From NCBI RefSeq assembly GCF_000238295.3, contig NZ_AHCD03000043.1, forward strand, positions 186,001 to 250,000: a stretch of DNA of 64,000 bases, given 5' to 3'. Below are positions 53,694 through 62,954 of this stretch, one piece after another (position 1 is the stretch's first letter; each line of letters starts with the position of its first letter). The translations under genes and the position numbers were made by a program. A model generated the notes under the pieces. That model was not told the origin of the DNA, searched no databases, and was given only the letters and a program-made list of their open reading frames with translations. This DNA comes from Pseudoalteromonas rubra (lineage in GTDB: Bacteria; Pseudomonadota; Gammaproteobacteria; Enterobacterales; Alteromonadaceae).

Positions 53694-54524
53694 ATGACAA
53701 CTGAAACTAAACCAATCTCGCAGCAGCTAACAGAGGTCGCAGGGCGTGCTAACGCATTGTGTCAGACTGTGGCCGATAAAGCAGGTGAAATCACAACGAC
53801 ACTGAATGCCAAGCTAGCGCAGGTTGATACGCGTGTAACAAACGCTGAAGCGTCGCTTAATGCGGAAATGGCTCAGGCCCAGTCAGAGTTTAATAGCTGG
53901 AAAAGTGGCCATACTGAACTGGTTAATGGTTTAGAAGTTCATAAGCAAGGCAAAATAAAGCGTTACTTTTTTGCGACTACGGTTGGTAATGGTGGGTATA
54001 CAACAGAGAATGGACCGGATGCTGCTTTTCCGCGTTGCGCCGCACCACAAGAACCTTATTATATCAACTTACTTGAATTCGATGCACAAGATGGCGGTGG
54101 TTTCGGCGCCCCCGGGGACTACTTTAAATGTGAAGTTATTATGACCCATCGAGGGATGTTTGCATCCTCATACACCGACCGCTTGGTGTTTACCGGCACT
54201 TCATTTTCGGACTGTGTTTCTGCCGTGATGGAAGCAAAAAATATTGTACACAATAACCATCTGAGCCTGTTTATTTCAGAGCCGGACAACCCGGCGAAAG
54301 AAATTCCTTTGGGTTCAGATCTGGCTGGGTCATCGATCCCTGTGAATTTCAGGGCAATTGGTCAGGGATATGACTCGGGAATCGCGAGGTTAACCCTTAA
54401 AGTTGACCCAAGGTTCCACTGCGGCGCATCCCGAGCTATTGGCGTCAGTACTGAATATACGTCGGAACGTGGTCGCCCTAGTGCAGTGCGCATCAGTCAA
54501 AACCAACCAACATGGGAGCAATAA
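53694..54524 (+). CDS. Fibre tip protein, cassette 4
   Basis: A 276-residue protein with an N-terminal coiled coil (about 1-75, Thr/Ala/Gln heptads) and a beta-rich C-terminal domain with GGGFGAPGDYFKCEVIM and LVFTGTSFSDCVSAVM segments, not recognised. AAGGAGACTAT precedes the ATG. The following gene encodes a recognisable tail assembly chaperone, which supports the fibre role. Confidence 0.72.
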   Translation: MTTETKPISQQLTEVAGRANALCQTVADKAGEITTTLNAKLAQVDTRVTNAEASLNAEMAQAQSEFNSWKSGHTELVNGLEVHKQGKIKRYFFATTVGNGGYTTENGPDAAFPRCAAPQEPYYINLLEFDAQDGGGFGAPGDYFKCEVIMTHRGMFASSYTDRLVFTGTSFSDCVSAVMEAKNIVHNNHLSLFISEPDNPAKEIPLGSDLAGSSIPVNFRAIGQGYDSGIARLTLKVDPRFHCGASRAIGVSTEYTSERGRPSAVRISQNQPTWEQ

Positions 54525-54526
54525 AC

Positions 54527-54772
54527 ATGGACATAACAGAAAACGAAGCGCAAATGCCTGTTCAGCAACTTGCAGATGAGAGTGAGTGGCACTCAATCAG
54601 AGCAATGCGCGATGCCTATCTGCGTTCAACAGACTGGCTGGTACTTAAATATCAGGAAACGGAAGGTGCGGTACCTGATGAGCTGAAGCACTACCGTCAG
54701 GCATTGAGGAATTTACCGCAAACATTTGACTCGCCAAACGACGTCGCTTGGCCGGTCAAGCCTGAGCTGTAA
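54527..54772 (+). CDS. Phage tail assembly chaperone, cassette 4
   Basis: An 81-residue protein with the family hallmark MRDAYLRSTDWLVLKYQET and HYRQALRNLPQTF, ending WPVKPEL. Small proteins of this type follow tail-fibre genes and help trimerise fibres. GGGAG precedes the ATG at 54527; an upstream in-frame start overlaps the tip gene. It closes cassette 4. Confidence 0.82.
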   Translation: MDITENEAQMPVQQLADESEWHSIRAMRDAYLRSTDWLVLKYQETEGAVPDELKHYRQALRNLPQTFDSPNDVAWPVKPEL

Positions 54773-54849
54773 TATCATTCGACTTCGGGCACGTCGCCCG
54801 CCCTGACTCACTGATTGTCTTCGAGTCTTTTTAATCTAAGAGCAAGTCT

Positions 54850-55431
54850 ATGCAACGAACTACCTTAATCACCCAGGTGCTTGAGCGTCTGACGACGTCC
54901 CTGGCGGCTCTGGCTCAGGTGGATTATTTAATCCCGAGCCAGGTTGTCCCGGACCTGACCCAGCAAGCCCAACTGACGTTAACGCCTAAATTGGAACGAC
55001 AGGCCAGCGAGCTGCAAAGTAAAGGCACAGAAACCGGTGTCAGCTATGGACCGGCATACAACAAAAACCTCAGCCCAAACCCGCTGGACAGGCGGGTGCT
55101 GAGTGTGCAGCTTGATATTGAGTTGATGGATGGCGATAAAGCCAGGCTGCTGGAACGGCTGGATGAGGTACTCAGCACAGGCGAGGCCGCGATGATGGCG
55201 GACGACGTGCCCACCCAGTGGCAACACTTTATTGCCGAGCAAACGACCTTTACCTTTAGTCAGCACAGTGAGGGCGTGAAAGCTCAGTTACAGTTGAACT
55301 GGTCATTTTACTATCAGGTTGAGCAGAGCGAATCGCCCGGCGTGCCCATCACCGATGTGTATTTGGGGCAGCATGGCCATGAGCATAAGTTAATCTATAG
55401 CACTCAGACGAGTGCAGGGGAGATAATATGA
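54850..55431 (+). CDS. Tail completion/terminator candidate
   Basis: A 193-residue alpha/beta protein at the start of the tail core. I do not recognise a family with confidence. In P2-like tails a completion or terminator protein (gpR/gpS type) is expected and no other gene in view fills this role. LTPKLERQASELQSKGT and FYYQVEQSESPGVP are its most distinctive segments. Its stop overlaps the gpV start (ATGA), so the two are coupled. Confidence 0.5.
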   Translation: MQRTTLITQVLERLTTSLAALAQVDYLIPSQVVPDLTQQAQLTLTPKLERQASELQSKGTETGVSYGPAYNKNLSPNPLDRRVLSVQLDIELMDGDKARLLERLDEVLSTGEAAMMADDVPTQWQHFIAEQTTFTFSQHSEGVKAQLQLNWSFYYQVEQSESPGVPITDVYLGQHGHEHKLIYSTQTSAGEII

Positions 55432-56171
55432 TCTCAGACCCCGCTCAATCAGAGTTAGCTTTATCTGACTTGCAGCACCGTTTAAGCAAGCTCATCTCGC
55501 TGGGTACGGTGCATGAAGTGGATTATGAAACGGCTCGTGTGAAAGTCAAAATTGGTGACTGGATCACGGCTAAGCTGCCCTGGCTGACCGATATGGCAGC
55601 GCATAATATGACCTGGCGAGCGCCCGAGGTTGGTGAGCAGGTTATCGTGCTTGCGCCTTGTGGCGACACTGCTCAGGGGGTGATTTTAGGCAGCGTTTAC
55701 AGTGCGGCCGCAGATCACCATAAGCCAGACCATGTGTTAGGTGCGGGTGAAGGGGAAAGTTATGCCGCGGCAAGCAGCCGTGAACATGTACACCGCACCC
55801 GCTATCAGGATGGGGCGCTGGTTGAATATGACACGCAAAATCACACTTATCATCTTTATGTACCGGATACTGACGGTGAAGAAACCGCAAAAATTACGGT
55901 ACACAGTGAAAGAGACCTTCATATCGAGTGTGGCTTTAATGCCACGGTAGAAGTAGGTAACAACGCTTCAATCAATGTCGTTAATGATGTCAACCTCACG
56001 GTGGGCAATGACGCTTTTGTCAGTGCAGTAAAGAACATTCATGTTACGGCAGAAGAAACACTGAATTTAGCGGGCAAGCAGGTCAATATCAGTTCATCGG
56101 AGCAGGATATTGCCATCGCGGCGACGGGCAACCTGTTGCTCAATGGTGCAATGATCAAAGCGCAGGAGTAA
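55428..56171 (+). CDS. Baseplate spike protein gpV
   Basis: A 247-residue spike at the tail tip. The N-terminal part (about 15-100) is the OB-fold typical of phage baseplate V proteins (GTVHEVDYETARVKVKIGDW and GEQVIVLAPCGDTAQGVILGSV). After a linker the C-terminus (about 160-247) consists of repeated short strands (VEVGNNASINVVND, LTVGNDAF, HVTAEETLNLAG) forming a triple-stranded beta-helix needle. The PAAR gene follows after 2 bases. Confidence 0.92.
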   Translation: MISDPAQSELALSDLQHRLSKLISLGTVHEVDYETARVKVKIGDWITAKLPWLTDMAAHNMTWRAPEVGEQVIVLAPCGDTAQGVILGSVYSAAADHHKPDHVLGAGEGESYAAASSREHVHRTRYQDGALVEYDTQNHTYHLYVPDTDGEETAKITVHSERDLHIECGFNATVEVGNNASINVVNDVNLTVGNDAFVSAVKNIHVTAEETLNLAGKQVNISSSEQDIAIAATGNLLLNGAMIKAQE

Positions 56172-56173
56172 TC

Positions 56174-56491
56174 ATGCCAGCCATTTCATTAAACAAAGCC
56201 CAGACCAATTTGCATGATGATTACAACCCGGCCACGGTGGCCGCAGCACAAAGCACCTTTAAGGTCGGTGGAGAAGCGGTGTTGTGTGTGGGTGACGCAT
56301 TGTCAGTGCACTTACACAGCAAAGACAGCAAGCTGCCGCCGCATGCGGGGCAGACCGTAGCACAAGGGGCGCCGGGCTTTACCATTGGTGGCAATGCCGT
56401 GGCCCGTGTGGGTGATGTCAGCAGTTGTAACGCAAAGCTAGAAGATGGGTGTGCGCAATTCATTGTGGGCAATAAAGGAGGTGCCGCATGA
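56174..56491 (+). CDS. PAAR-type tip protein
   Basis: A 105-residue protein that would sharpen the spike. It has the PAAR pattern GDALSVHLHSKDSK, PPHAGQTVAQGAPGFTIGGN, AVARVGDVSSC with His, His and Cys available for metal binding. P2 lacks a separate PAAR gene, but many P2-like tailocins and T6SS have one. Its end overlaps the gpW start by four bases. Confidence 0.85.
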   Translation: MPAISLNKAQTNLHDDYNPATVAAAQSTFKVGGEAVLCVGDALSVHLHSKDSKLPPHAGQTVAQGAPGFTIGGNAVARVGDVSSCNAKLEDGCAQFIVGNKGGAA

Positions 56492-56823
56492 TAGGGATGA
56501 ATGCCCAGACGGGTAAGCCACTCGGTGGCGTGGAACATTTGAAGCAAAGTATTCAAGACATAGTAACCACCCCCAGAGGAAGCAGGGTGATGCGTCGTGA
56601 TTATGGCTGCGGTTTATTTGAATTGATTGACCGGCCATTTTCACACTCTCTGGTGGGCGATATTACGATTGCTATTTCTGACGCACTTGAGCAATGGGAG
56701 CCCAGGTTCGCACTTGAAGGGGTGGCGGTGCACCCGGTCGGAGACGGCAAATTATCAATCGCCATTGAGGGGTTATACCTGATCAATGGTGAACCGGTAA
56801 CCATCGAAGGGATCCAAATCTAA
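56488..56823 (+). CDS. Baseplate protein gpW (gp25-like)
   Basis: A 111-residue baseplate wedge component of the gp25/gpW family. The signature RGSRVMRRDYGCGLFELIDRP lies at about residues 32-52, followed by ISDALEQWEPRFAL. It helps start sheath assembly. Start ATGs at 56488 and 56497 are both possible. Confidence 0.92.
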   Translation: MIGMNAQTGKPLGGVEHLKQSIQDIVTTPRGSRVMRRDYGCGLFELIDRPFSHSLVGDITIAISDALEQWEPRFALEGVAVHPVGDGKLSIAIEGLYLINGEPVTIEGIQI

Positions 56824-56850
56824 CTTCTGTTTTTTAATTTATTTCAACTT

Positions 56851-56902
56851 AAGCCACAGCACGGTGGGGCCAATTTATCGCCTCGCGTCTGTGGCTTTTT
56901 TA
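56851..56902 (+). terminator. Terminator between gpW and sheath gene
   Basis: AAGCCACAG and CTGTGGCTT pair around a 29-base loop and are followed by TTTTTA. It splits the tail core; no convincing promoter for the sheath gene is seen after it. Confidence 0.7.
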
Positions 56903-56936
56903 TTAGCTAATTGACATACCTTTAAAGGAGATATCT

Positions 56937-58097
56937 ATGTCTGAATTTCTACACGGTGTAGAAGTCATCGAGGCGCAATCTGGTACGCGCCCTATTAAAA
57001 CTGTAAAAAGCTCGGTAATTGGTGTTATCGGTACTGCACCTGATGCTGATACAGACGCATTTCCTGCCAATACACCGGTATTGATTGCGGGTAAGCGCAG
57101 TGAGGCTGAAAAGCTAGGCACTCAGGGGACGCTGCCTGATGCACTGAACGGGATTTTTGACCAGGCGGGTGCCGCTGTGGTTGTGATTCGTGTTGAAGGT
57201 GCAGATGAAGCCGCTGTCATGGCAGCGATGACAGACAGTTCAACGGATGATGGTAAGTACAAAGGGGTGTTTGCATTCCTGGGTGCTGAGTCTGTACTGG
57301 GTGTGGCTCCACGTATTCTGGTTGCACCGGGTTATACGCATCAGCGCGATGGTGGTGCGAACCCTGTTGTCAGCAAGTTGGTAGGTGTGGCAGAGCGACT
57401 GCGTGCAGTGATCATCGCAGACGGTCCGAATACCACAGATGCCAAAGCCATTGAGTACCGAGGTGATCAGAGCTCACGTCGTGTCTTCCTGGTCGACCCG
57501 CACGTCCGAGTATTCAAAGACGGTGTTGAAAAAGTTGAGCCAGCCAGTGCCCGTGTTGCGGGTATGATTGCCAAGTCGGATAACGACCGTGGTTTCTGGT
57601 GGAGCCCGAGCAACACGGCAATGAATGGCATTGTAGGCACAGCTCGTCCGGTGGACTTCCAGCTGGGTGACCGACAAGCTCGTGCAAACCATCTGAATAC
57701 CAATGATGTAGCGACGATTATTCGTCAGAATGGTTTCAAGCTGTGGGGTAACCGTACTTGTTCTGGTGACCCGAAATGGGCCTTCCTGTCAGTCGTACGT
57801 ACTGCGGATATGATCAACGATTCACTGCTGCGTGCACACATGTGGGCGGTTGACCGTAACATCACCAAAACTTACATCGAAGACGTTAAACAAAGTGTGC
57901 AGTCTTATCTGGACAGTCTGAAAGCACAAGGTGCGATTTTGGGCGGTGAGATTTGGGCAGACGAAGAGCTGAACTCGCCGGAAAACCTCCAGGCTGGCAA
58001 GGTTTACTTCAGCTTTGACTTTACGCCGCCAACACCGGCTGAGCACATCACCTTCAAGAGCATTCTGACAAACAACTACCTAGAGGAAATCGTATAA
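56937..58097 (+). CDS. Tail sheath protein FI
   Basis: A 386-residue contractile sheath subunit, close to P2 FI (396). It has the N-terminal FLHGVEVIEAQSGTRPI segment and a C-terminal domain with RRVFLVDPHVRVF, ESSVRW-like WWSPSNTAMNGIVG and NRTCSGDPKWAFLSVVRTAD, and INDSLLRAHMWAVDR typical of the family. AAGGAGATATCT precedes the ATG. The tube gene overlaps by one base. Confidence 0.95.
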   Translation: MSEFLHGVEVIEAQSGTRPIKTVKSSVIGVIGTAPDADTDAFPANTPVLIAGKRSEAEKLGTQGTLPDALNGIFDQAGAAVVVIRVEGADEAAVMAAMTDSSTDDGKYKGVFAFLGAESVLGVAPRILVAPGYTHQRDGGANPVVSKLVGVAERLRAVIIADGPNTTDAKAIEYRGDQSSRRVFLVDPHVRVFKDGVEKVEPASARVAGMIAKSDNDRGFWWSPSNTAMNGIVGTARPVDFQLGDRQARANHLNTNDVATIIRQNGFKLWGNRTCSGDPKWAFLSVVRTADMINDSLLRAHMWAVDRNITKTYIEDVKQSVQSYLDSLKAQGAILGGEIWADEELNSPENLQAGKVYFSFDFTPPTPAEHITFKSILTNNYLEEIV

Positions 58098-58606
58098 TGG
58101 CAATGTCTCCTAAAATCCTTAAAAAATTCAAACTGTTCGTAGACGGCAAAGGCTACCTGGGCATTGCGGACGAAATTCAGCTGCCAAAAGTCACAGTCAA
58201 AACTCGTGAAGTCACGTCAGGCTTTCAGGCACCGATTGAGCTGGACGTAGGTCAGCTTGAGAAACTGGAAGGTAACATCACGTTACTTGAATACAACGCT
58301 GACATGATGAAGCTGCTGGGTGACTGGAGTGGCGCAACCACGCCGTTAACAGCACGTGGTGCGATTCAGGCGCAAGGTCAGCCACCACAGCCTGTGGTTG
58401 TGACGCTGGAAGGCTTCTTTAAAGAAGTGGATATGGGTAACTGGAAAGACGGTGAAGAAGCGAAGTTAACGCTGCAATACACCGTGCAGAAATACAAGCT
58501 GGAGATCAACAACGAAGTGATCTACGAAATTGATTTGTACAACGATGTACGCAAAATCAATGGCACAGATCAGATGGCGTTGTTACGCGCAGCGATTGGC
58601 GCTTAA
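58097..58606 (+). CDS. Tail tube protein FII
   Basis: A 169-residue tube subunit, matching P2 FII (172). It has MSPKILKKFKLFVDGKGYLG, then LPKVTVKTREVTSGF and a C-terminal LEINNEVIYEIDLYNDVRKINGTD region. The stacked hexamers would form the inner channel around the tape measure. Coupled to FI. Confidence 0.95.
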   Translation: MAMSPKILKKFKLFVDGKGYLGIADEIQLPKVTVKTREVTSGFQAPIELDVGQLEKLEGNITLLEYNADMMKLLGDWSGATTPLTARGAIQAQGQPPQPVVVTLEGFFKEVDMGNWKDGEEAKLTLQYTVQKYKLEINNEVIYEIDLYNDVRKINGTDQMALLRAAIGA

Positions 58607-58708
58607 TTCGCGTTCTTGCCTTGATGTGAGCGGATATCCCTTGCTGGTTTAGCGACCGGTAAGGGGGACCCGCCTATGCGCTGAGTAAATAATTATAGGA
58701 GCAAAAGC

Positions 58709-58966
58709 ATGAAAGAAATCATTACCCTGGCATTTCCAATTACGGTTGATGGGCATGAGTATGCCGAACTGACAATGAGACGACCAAAAGTACGTGACCG
58801 GTTAATGGTGGATAAGGCAGATATCAGCGAATCGGAAAGTGAAATTCGTTACTTCTCCAATTTGTGCGAAGTCTCGCCGGATATCATCGAAGAGCTTGAC
58901 TGGAGCGACTTTGTGAAGCTCAGAGAGACCTTACAGGCTTTTCTCGTATCCCGCCCAGGCGCTTAA
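58709..58966 (+). CDS. Tail assembly chaperone gpE
   Basis: An 85-residue protein equivalent to P2 gpE (91). It starts ITLAFPITVDGHEYAELTMRRPKVRDR, the family pattern. In P2 a fraction of ribosomes shifts -1 near the end of E and makes a longer E+E' protein, both acting on the tape measure. GGAGC precedes the ATG. The E' frame lies at -1 relative to this gene and follows directly. Confidence 0.9.
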   Translation: MKEIITLAFPITVDGHEYAELTMRRPKVRDRLMVDKADISESESEIRYFSNLCEVSPDIIEELDWSDFVKLRETLQAFLVSRPGA

Positions 58967-58971
58967 GAGCT

Positions 58972-59097
58972 ATGGTTATTGCCTTAGCCAAATACACTGG
59001 CTGGGGCCTGACCGAGCTCAATGCATTGACCGAAGATGAATTAATCGACTGGTTCAATGCTGCGGTTGACTATAAAGAGGCAACCTCTGTGTCCTGA
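58972..59097 (+). CDS. gpE' frame, probable -1 frameshift extension of gpE
   Basis: A 41-codon open frame (YTGWGLTELNALTEDELIDWF, then NAAVDYKEA) in the -1 phase of gpE, in the position of P2 E'. Its frame is open upstream across the gpE 3' end at least to 58921. A slip on T-TTT at 58939-58942 would give a fusion of about 129 residues, near the 142 of P2 E+E'. The T-run is only four, weaker than the P2 signal, and no ribosome site serves the ATG at 58972. Confidence 0.75.
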   Translation: MVIALAKYTGWGLTELNALTEDELIDWFNAAVDYKEATSVS

Positions 59098-59255
59098 TCC
59101 GTAGCGGGTCAACATCATCAGGCATGCGCCTTTGCGCATGTTTGTGACTGAATATTCGGGCATTGCTCAGTGGCTTTTTTCAGGCTGCTCAGCAATGCCA
59201 CATAACATCTCCCTTCACTCTCCGGTATCACCTCTTAACGCTTTCAGGTAAATCT

Positions 59256-62200
59256 ATGAAACAAGGAACTGTCGAACATCTTCGTGCTCCTGGCGGAGCC
59301 AAAAATAAAGTTAAACATCGCCTGGCGCAGAGCAATGGCGTGGACCAGCGACTGGCGAAATTAGGCCGGACGCTGCATGCTTTGCAAGTACAAAGTGATG
59401 CCAGTGCAGCCTCTGTGGGACAATTACTGGCGCAGCTTCAGGCGCTGGCACTACTCGTGCCACAAAGCAGCGATTTGCAAAAACGCCTGCAATCTGTGCT
59501 GGCACAACAGGGGCCGTCGGGTCAGTCGGCGCCAGCCGAAGGGACGGTTAACCTGAGTGCTGACAACCCGGCTTCTTTTGAGGTGTCAGACGCTTTGCTG
59601 GCGTCTATTGATAACCTTGGTGCTGTGATTGCTCGTCTCGCAACTCAGAATGAACATCACGCTCAGCCTGGCGGAGTTAGTCAGATTTCGACAGCAACGG
59701 CACCAGACTTTGTTGCGGCGAATGGGTCTGAACAGCGTCAGAACCCGGTTGAATTGAGTGCGTCGCAAAGCGCGGATGGTGAGGTAGCTGCTCCTGAGCA
59801 GGCACTGGATGTGTCCAGTGTGACCGCATTGTCTCAGTCAGTGAATGCTGATTTGAGCAGTCTGACTAATTTGATGCCCCAGGTGAGCCGCTCTTTAGAC
59901 CTGAGTCAGGCAGTCGCTGCGTTTCAATCCGCATTACCTGCACTTCAAAGCCAGGACCTCAAGGCGTTGCTAGAAGGCGACCTGAATGGTCTGAAGACGG
60001 CATTGCCAGCGCTGATTGAGGCTGTGGATTTGCCTCAGCTGCAGCAGGCTTTGGCAGCTGAGTTGCCGGCATTGGCACAGTTAGACTTGTCAGGTGTGAT
60101 GCGTGGTGACGTACAGGCGTTAGCATCGCAGGCCCCTCAGATGCTCAGTGCATTGGGTCTGGACGGCCTGTCGGCCGGTGTCGCACAAGCGTTACCGGCA
60201 CTTCAGCAACTGGATATGCCAGCGCTGGCTTCGGGAGAGCTGGACTCTCTTATCAAGGCTGCTCCGCAGTTATTTCAGGCACTGAATATGCCCGGGGCTT
60301 CTCTGGCGATGGAAAAAGCCCTGCCTGTGCTCAGCAAACTCAATGCGCCTGCAATCATCGAAGGCGATCTCAGCAGTTTACTGGATGCCGCCCCCGAGGT
60401 ACTGCGCGCCTTTGAACTGGAGGGGGCCGCTGACAAATTGCAGGCAGCCATCCCAAGCCTGACTCAACTTGACCTTAAAGGCATTGCTCAGGGCGATGTT
60501 TCCAGTTTGATGAAGGTTGCCCCCCAGTTATTAAGTGCGCTGGAGCTGGGTGACGCTGGCACAGCTATGGCCGCGGCGCTGCCAGCTTTGCAAAAGTTTG
60601 ATGTTGATGGGTTGCTTAGTGGTGATCTGACTTCACTGGCCGAAGCCGGACCTGAGTTGCTAAATGCACTGGGCATGGAAGATGCTGCGGCGGTGTTGCA
60701 ACAACATGCTGGCATTGTGCAAAAACTGGATATTCAGGGAGTCATGCGTGGCGATCTGGCTTCACTGGGTGAGGTTGCTCCGGCTGTGTTTGAAGCGCTG
60801 GATATGCCAGGGGCGTCGGCTGCGATGCAAAAGGCCATGCCGGTGCTTAACAAACTCAATGCGCCGGCGATTATGGAAGGTGACCTGAGCAGTTTGCTGG
60901 ACGCGGCGCCTGAGGTATTACGCGCCTTTGAGTTGGGTGATGCCGCAGACAAGCTGCAAACTGCAATTCCGGGTTTGGCTCAGCTGGATTTAAAAAGCAT
61001 TGTGCAGGGGGATGTCTCCAGCTTGATGAATGCCGCGCCGGATCTGCTTAAAGCACTGGACCTGGGAGACGCAGGCGCTTTACTAGAGTCGGCTTTACCA
61101 GCACTACAGAAATTCGATGTGGACGGGCTTTTGAGTGGCGATTTGTCGTCTCTGACCGAAGCGGGCCCTCAGCTGCTGAGTGCTTTTGGTATGGATGATG
61201 CGGCTTCATTGCTGCAACAGCATGCCGGGGTGTTCCAGAAGCTGGATGTGAAAGGCGTGCTGGATGGCGACTTGTCTTCGCTGGTCTCTGCGGCCCCCGA
61301 TCTGCTGAATGCGTTTGGTATGGACGGTGCGGCATCTTTGTTGGCACAACATCAAGGAGCACTCAGCAAGCTGGACTTTAAAGGGCTGATGAGCGGCGAT
61401 TTATCCTCTTTGGGTGATGCCGCGTCTGAGTTCTTAAGTGGCTCGGGTTTATTTGGCGATACCGATGGCGACGCAGAGGGAGTCAGTGTCTTCGATGAAC
61501 TTGACGGGCACTTAGAGGATGAGCCTGAAGAAGAGAAAAAGCAGCCACGTAAGCGTAAAAACAAGGGCAAGTCAAAGGGCAAACCTGGTGGTAAGCGAGG
61601 GCGTAACAAAGGACAACGCAACAACCAGGCTGATTCTGCACCAGAGAAAAATACAGCCAGTCAGCATAAACGCAAGCCCGCAGCACAGGGCAACGCTATT
61701 CGCTCGCTCGATGCTGGCAGGCAGCTCCCTAACGCAACATCTAAATCGATACCGGTACAGGCTGCGGCAAATGACGCAAAGGCCGGCAAACTGGGGCAGT
61801 TCGCAGGGAAAAAAGGCGGCTTATTCAGTCGTCTGCCCGGAGCCAAAATGCTCGGTAAACTGGCTGCTCCTTTGAGTGCAATGATGGGCGCCGTGGACGT
61901 TGCGACTACGCTGTCGGATGACAGCCTGAGCGCAGAGCAAAAAACGCAACAGGTTGGCAGCGCAGTCGGTGGCGCAGGTGGTGCTTGGGCAGGGGCTGCG
62001 GCTGGGGCTGCAATTGGCTCCGTGATCCCGGGTATTGGCACTGCCATAGGCGGCCTGGTCGGCGGCGCACTGGGTGCGATGGGCGGTGAGTCCGTTGGTG
62101 GCTGGCTAGGCGAAAAGCTGGGAGGCTGGTTTGCTGATGATGAACCTGCCAAACCCCAGGCAACACCAGAAATCAAAAGCACTGTCGGGACAACCCATCT

Positions 62201-62927
62201 GGCTGCAAAGGGGGCTGGAGTGTCGAGCGCCGCGCCATCAGGTAGCGATGGGAACAGTCTGCTGAATGTTGCCGAAGGCTTTATCAAAAACCAGTTTATC
62301 AATCCGTTTAATCTGGCCGCAGGCACTGCGTCTGCGTTTGCTGAGCTTAGCGGGAATAACAAAAGTCGTGCACATACAGTGGCCAAAGTTGGCAACTTTG
62401 TTGGTGATGCGTTGAATTATCACACCGTCTGGCAGGCTGCCAATGATGATACTTTGAGTGGCTCGCAAAAAGCGCAAGTGATTGGCGGTACGCTCGGAGG
62501 CATGTTCTCCGCAAAAGCGGTGAGTGGTTTGATGGAGAAAAGCCGTAATCCCTGGTTGAAGATGGCAGCGCCACTGGCTGGGTTTATCACCAATGCAGCT
62601 GTTGGTTCGCAAATCGGCAGTTGGTTTAGCGAAGAAAAAGTGGCTGAGTCCGGTGAAGGGGCAGCCGATAAGGCTAATCTGGTAAACACGCCAGAGGCGC
62701 TGTCTGGCTCACAAGGCACTGCAACACCGCAGCCAACGCCTGGGTCTGAAAGTGATGCCACGGCCCACCAGGCTGCGCAGGTAACAGTCAACGCCAATAT
62801 TACAGTCAACGCACGCAGTAGCGATCAGGCTCAGGACATTGCAATTCAGGTTAAGCAGATCCTTGAACAGCAACAACAACAGACCATTCGGGACTTGAAT
62901 GCGCGTTATTTTAATCAGGTGGCTTGA
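59256..62927 (+). CDS. Tape measure protein gpT with 43-residue repeats
   Basis: A 1223-residue protein that sets tail length and is chaperoned by gpE/E'. I use the ATG at 59256 (MKQGTVEHLR); a TTG-started longer frame from 59163 lacks a ribosome site. Residues about 226-738 consist of twelve 43-residue repeats of pattern ALPALQKFDVDGLLSGDLxSL.EAGPELLxALG. A basic linker with many Lys/Arg/Gly (about 755-790) follows, then Gly/Ala-rich hydrophobic stretches (about 900-960) that may cross the target membrane, and a C-terminal Gln-rich helix. P2 gpT has 815 residues, so a longer tail is predicted. Confidence 0.92.
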   Translation: MKQGTVEHLRAPGGAKNKVKHRLAQSNGVDQRLAKLGRTLHALQVQSDASAASVGQLLAQLQALALLVPQSSDLQKRLQSVLAQQGPSGQSAPAEGTVNLSADNPASFEVSDALLASIDNLGAVIARLATQNEHHAQPGGVSQISTATAPDFVAANGSEQRQNPVELSASQSADGEVAAPEQALDVSSVTALSQSVNADLSSLTNLMPQVSRSLDLSQAVAAFQSALPALQSQDLKALLEGDLNGLKTALPALIEAVDLPQLQQALAAELPALAQLDLSGVMRGDVQALASQAPQMLSALGLDGLSAGVAQALPALQQLDMPALASGELDSLIKAAPQLFQALNMPGASLAMEKALPVLSKLNAPAIIEGDLSSLLDAAPEVLRAFELEGAADKLQAAIPSLTQLDLKGIAQGDVSSLMKVAPQLLSALELGDAGTAMAAALPALQKFDVDGLLSGDLTSLAEAGPELLNALGMEDAAAVLQQHAGIVQKLDIQGVMRGDLASLGEVAPAVFEALDMPGASAAMQKAMPVLNKLNAPAIMEGDLSSLLDAAPEVLRAFELGDAADKLQTAIPGLAQLDLKSIVQGDVSSLMNAAPDLLKALDLGDAGALLESALPALQKFDVDGLLSGDLSSLTEAGPQLLSAFGMDDAASLLQQHAGVFQKLDVKGVLDGDLSSLVSAAPDLLNAFGMDGAASLLAQHQGALSKLDFKGLMSGDLSSLGDAASEFLSGSGLFGDTDGDAEGVSVFDELDGHLEDEPEEEKKQPRKRKNKGKSKGKPGGKRGRNKGQRNNQADSAPEKNTASQHKRKPAAQGNAIRSLDAGRQLPNATSKSIPVQAAANDAKAGKLGQFAGKKGGLFSRLPGAKMLGKLAAPLSAMMGAVDVATTLSDDSLSAEQKTQQVGSAVGGAGGAWAGAAAGAAIGSVIPGIGTAIGGLVGGALGAMGGESVGGWLGEKLGGWFADDEPAKPQATPEIKSTVGTTHLAAKGAGVSSAAPSGSDGNSLLNVAEGFIKNQFINPFNLAAGTASAFAELSGNNKSRAHTVAKVGNFVGDALNYHTVWQAANDDTLSGSQKAQVIGGTLGGMFSAKAVSGLMEKSRNPWLKMAAPLAGFITNAAVGSQIGSWFSEEKVAESGEGAADKANLVNTPEALSGSQGTATPQPTPGSESDATAHQAAQVTVNANITVNARSSDQAQDIAIQVKQILEQQQQQTIRDLNARYFNQVA
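59931..61478 (+). repeat. Twelve 129-bp repeats inside the tape measure gene
   Basis: Units start at 59931, 60060, 60189, 60318 and so on every 129 bases; the last one is diverged. Units 4-7 and 8-11 match each other best (for example 60318 and 60834), giving a 516-base higher-order repeat. All unit lengths keep the reading frame. Confidence 0.88.
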
Positions 62928-62954
62928 GCCCACATTTCATAATTCAGGTGAACC

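Noticed and set aside
56911..56936. TTGACA as -35 of a sheath promoter
   Set aside because: A -10 box at proper distance would fall on the ribosome site and start codon.
61661..62395. Long minus-strand open frame in the tape measure gene
   Set aside because: It is the Ala/Pro-rich shadow of a Gly/Ala-rich coding strand and lies fully inside gpT.
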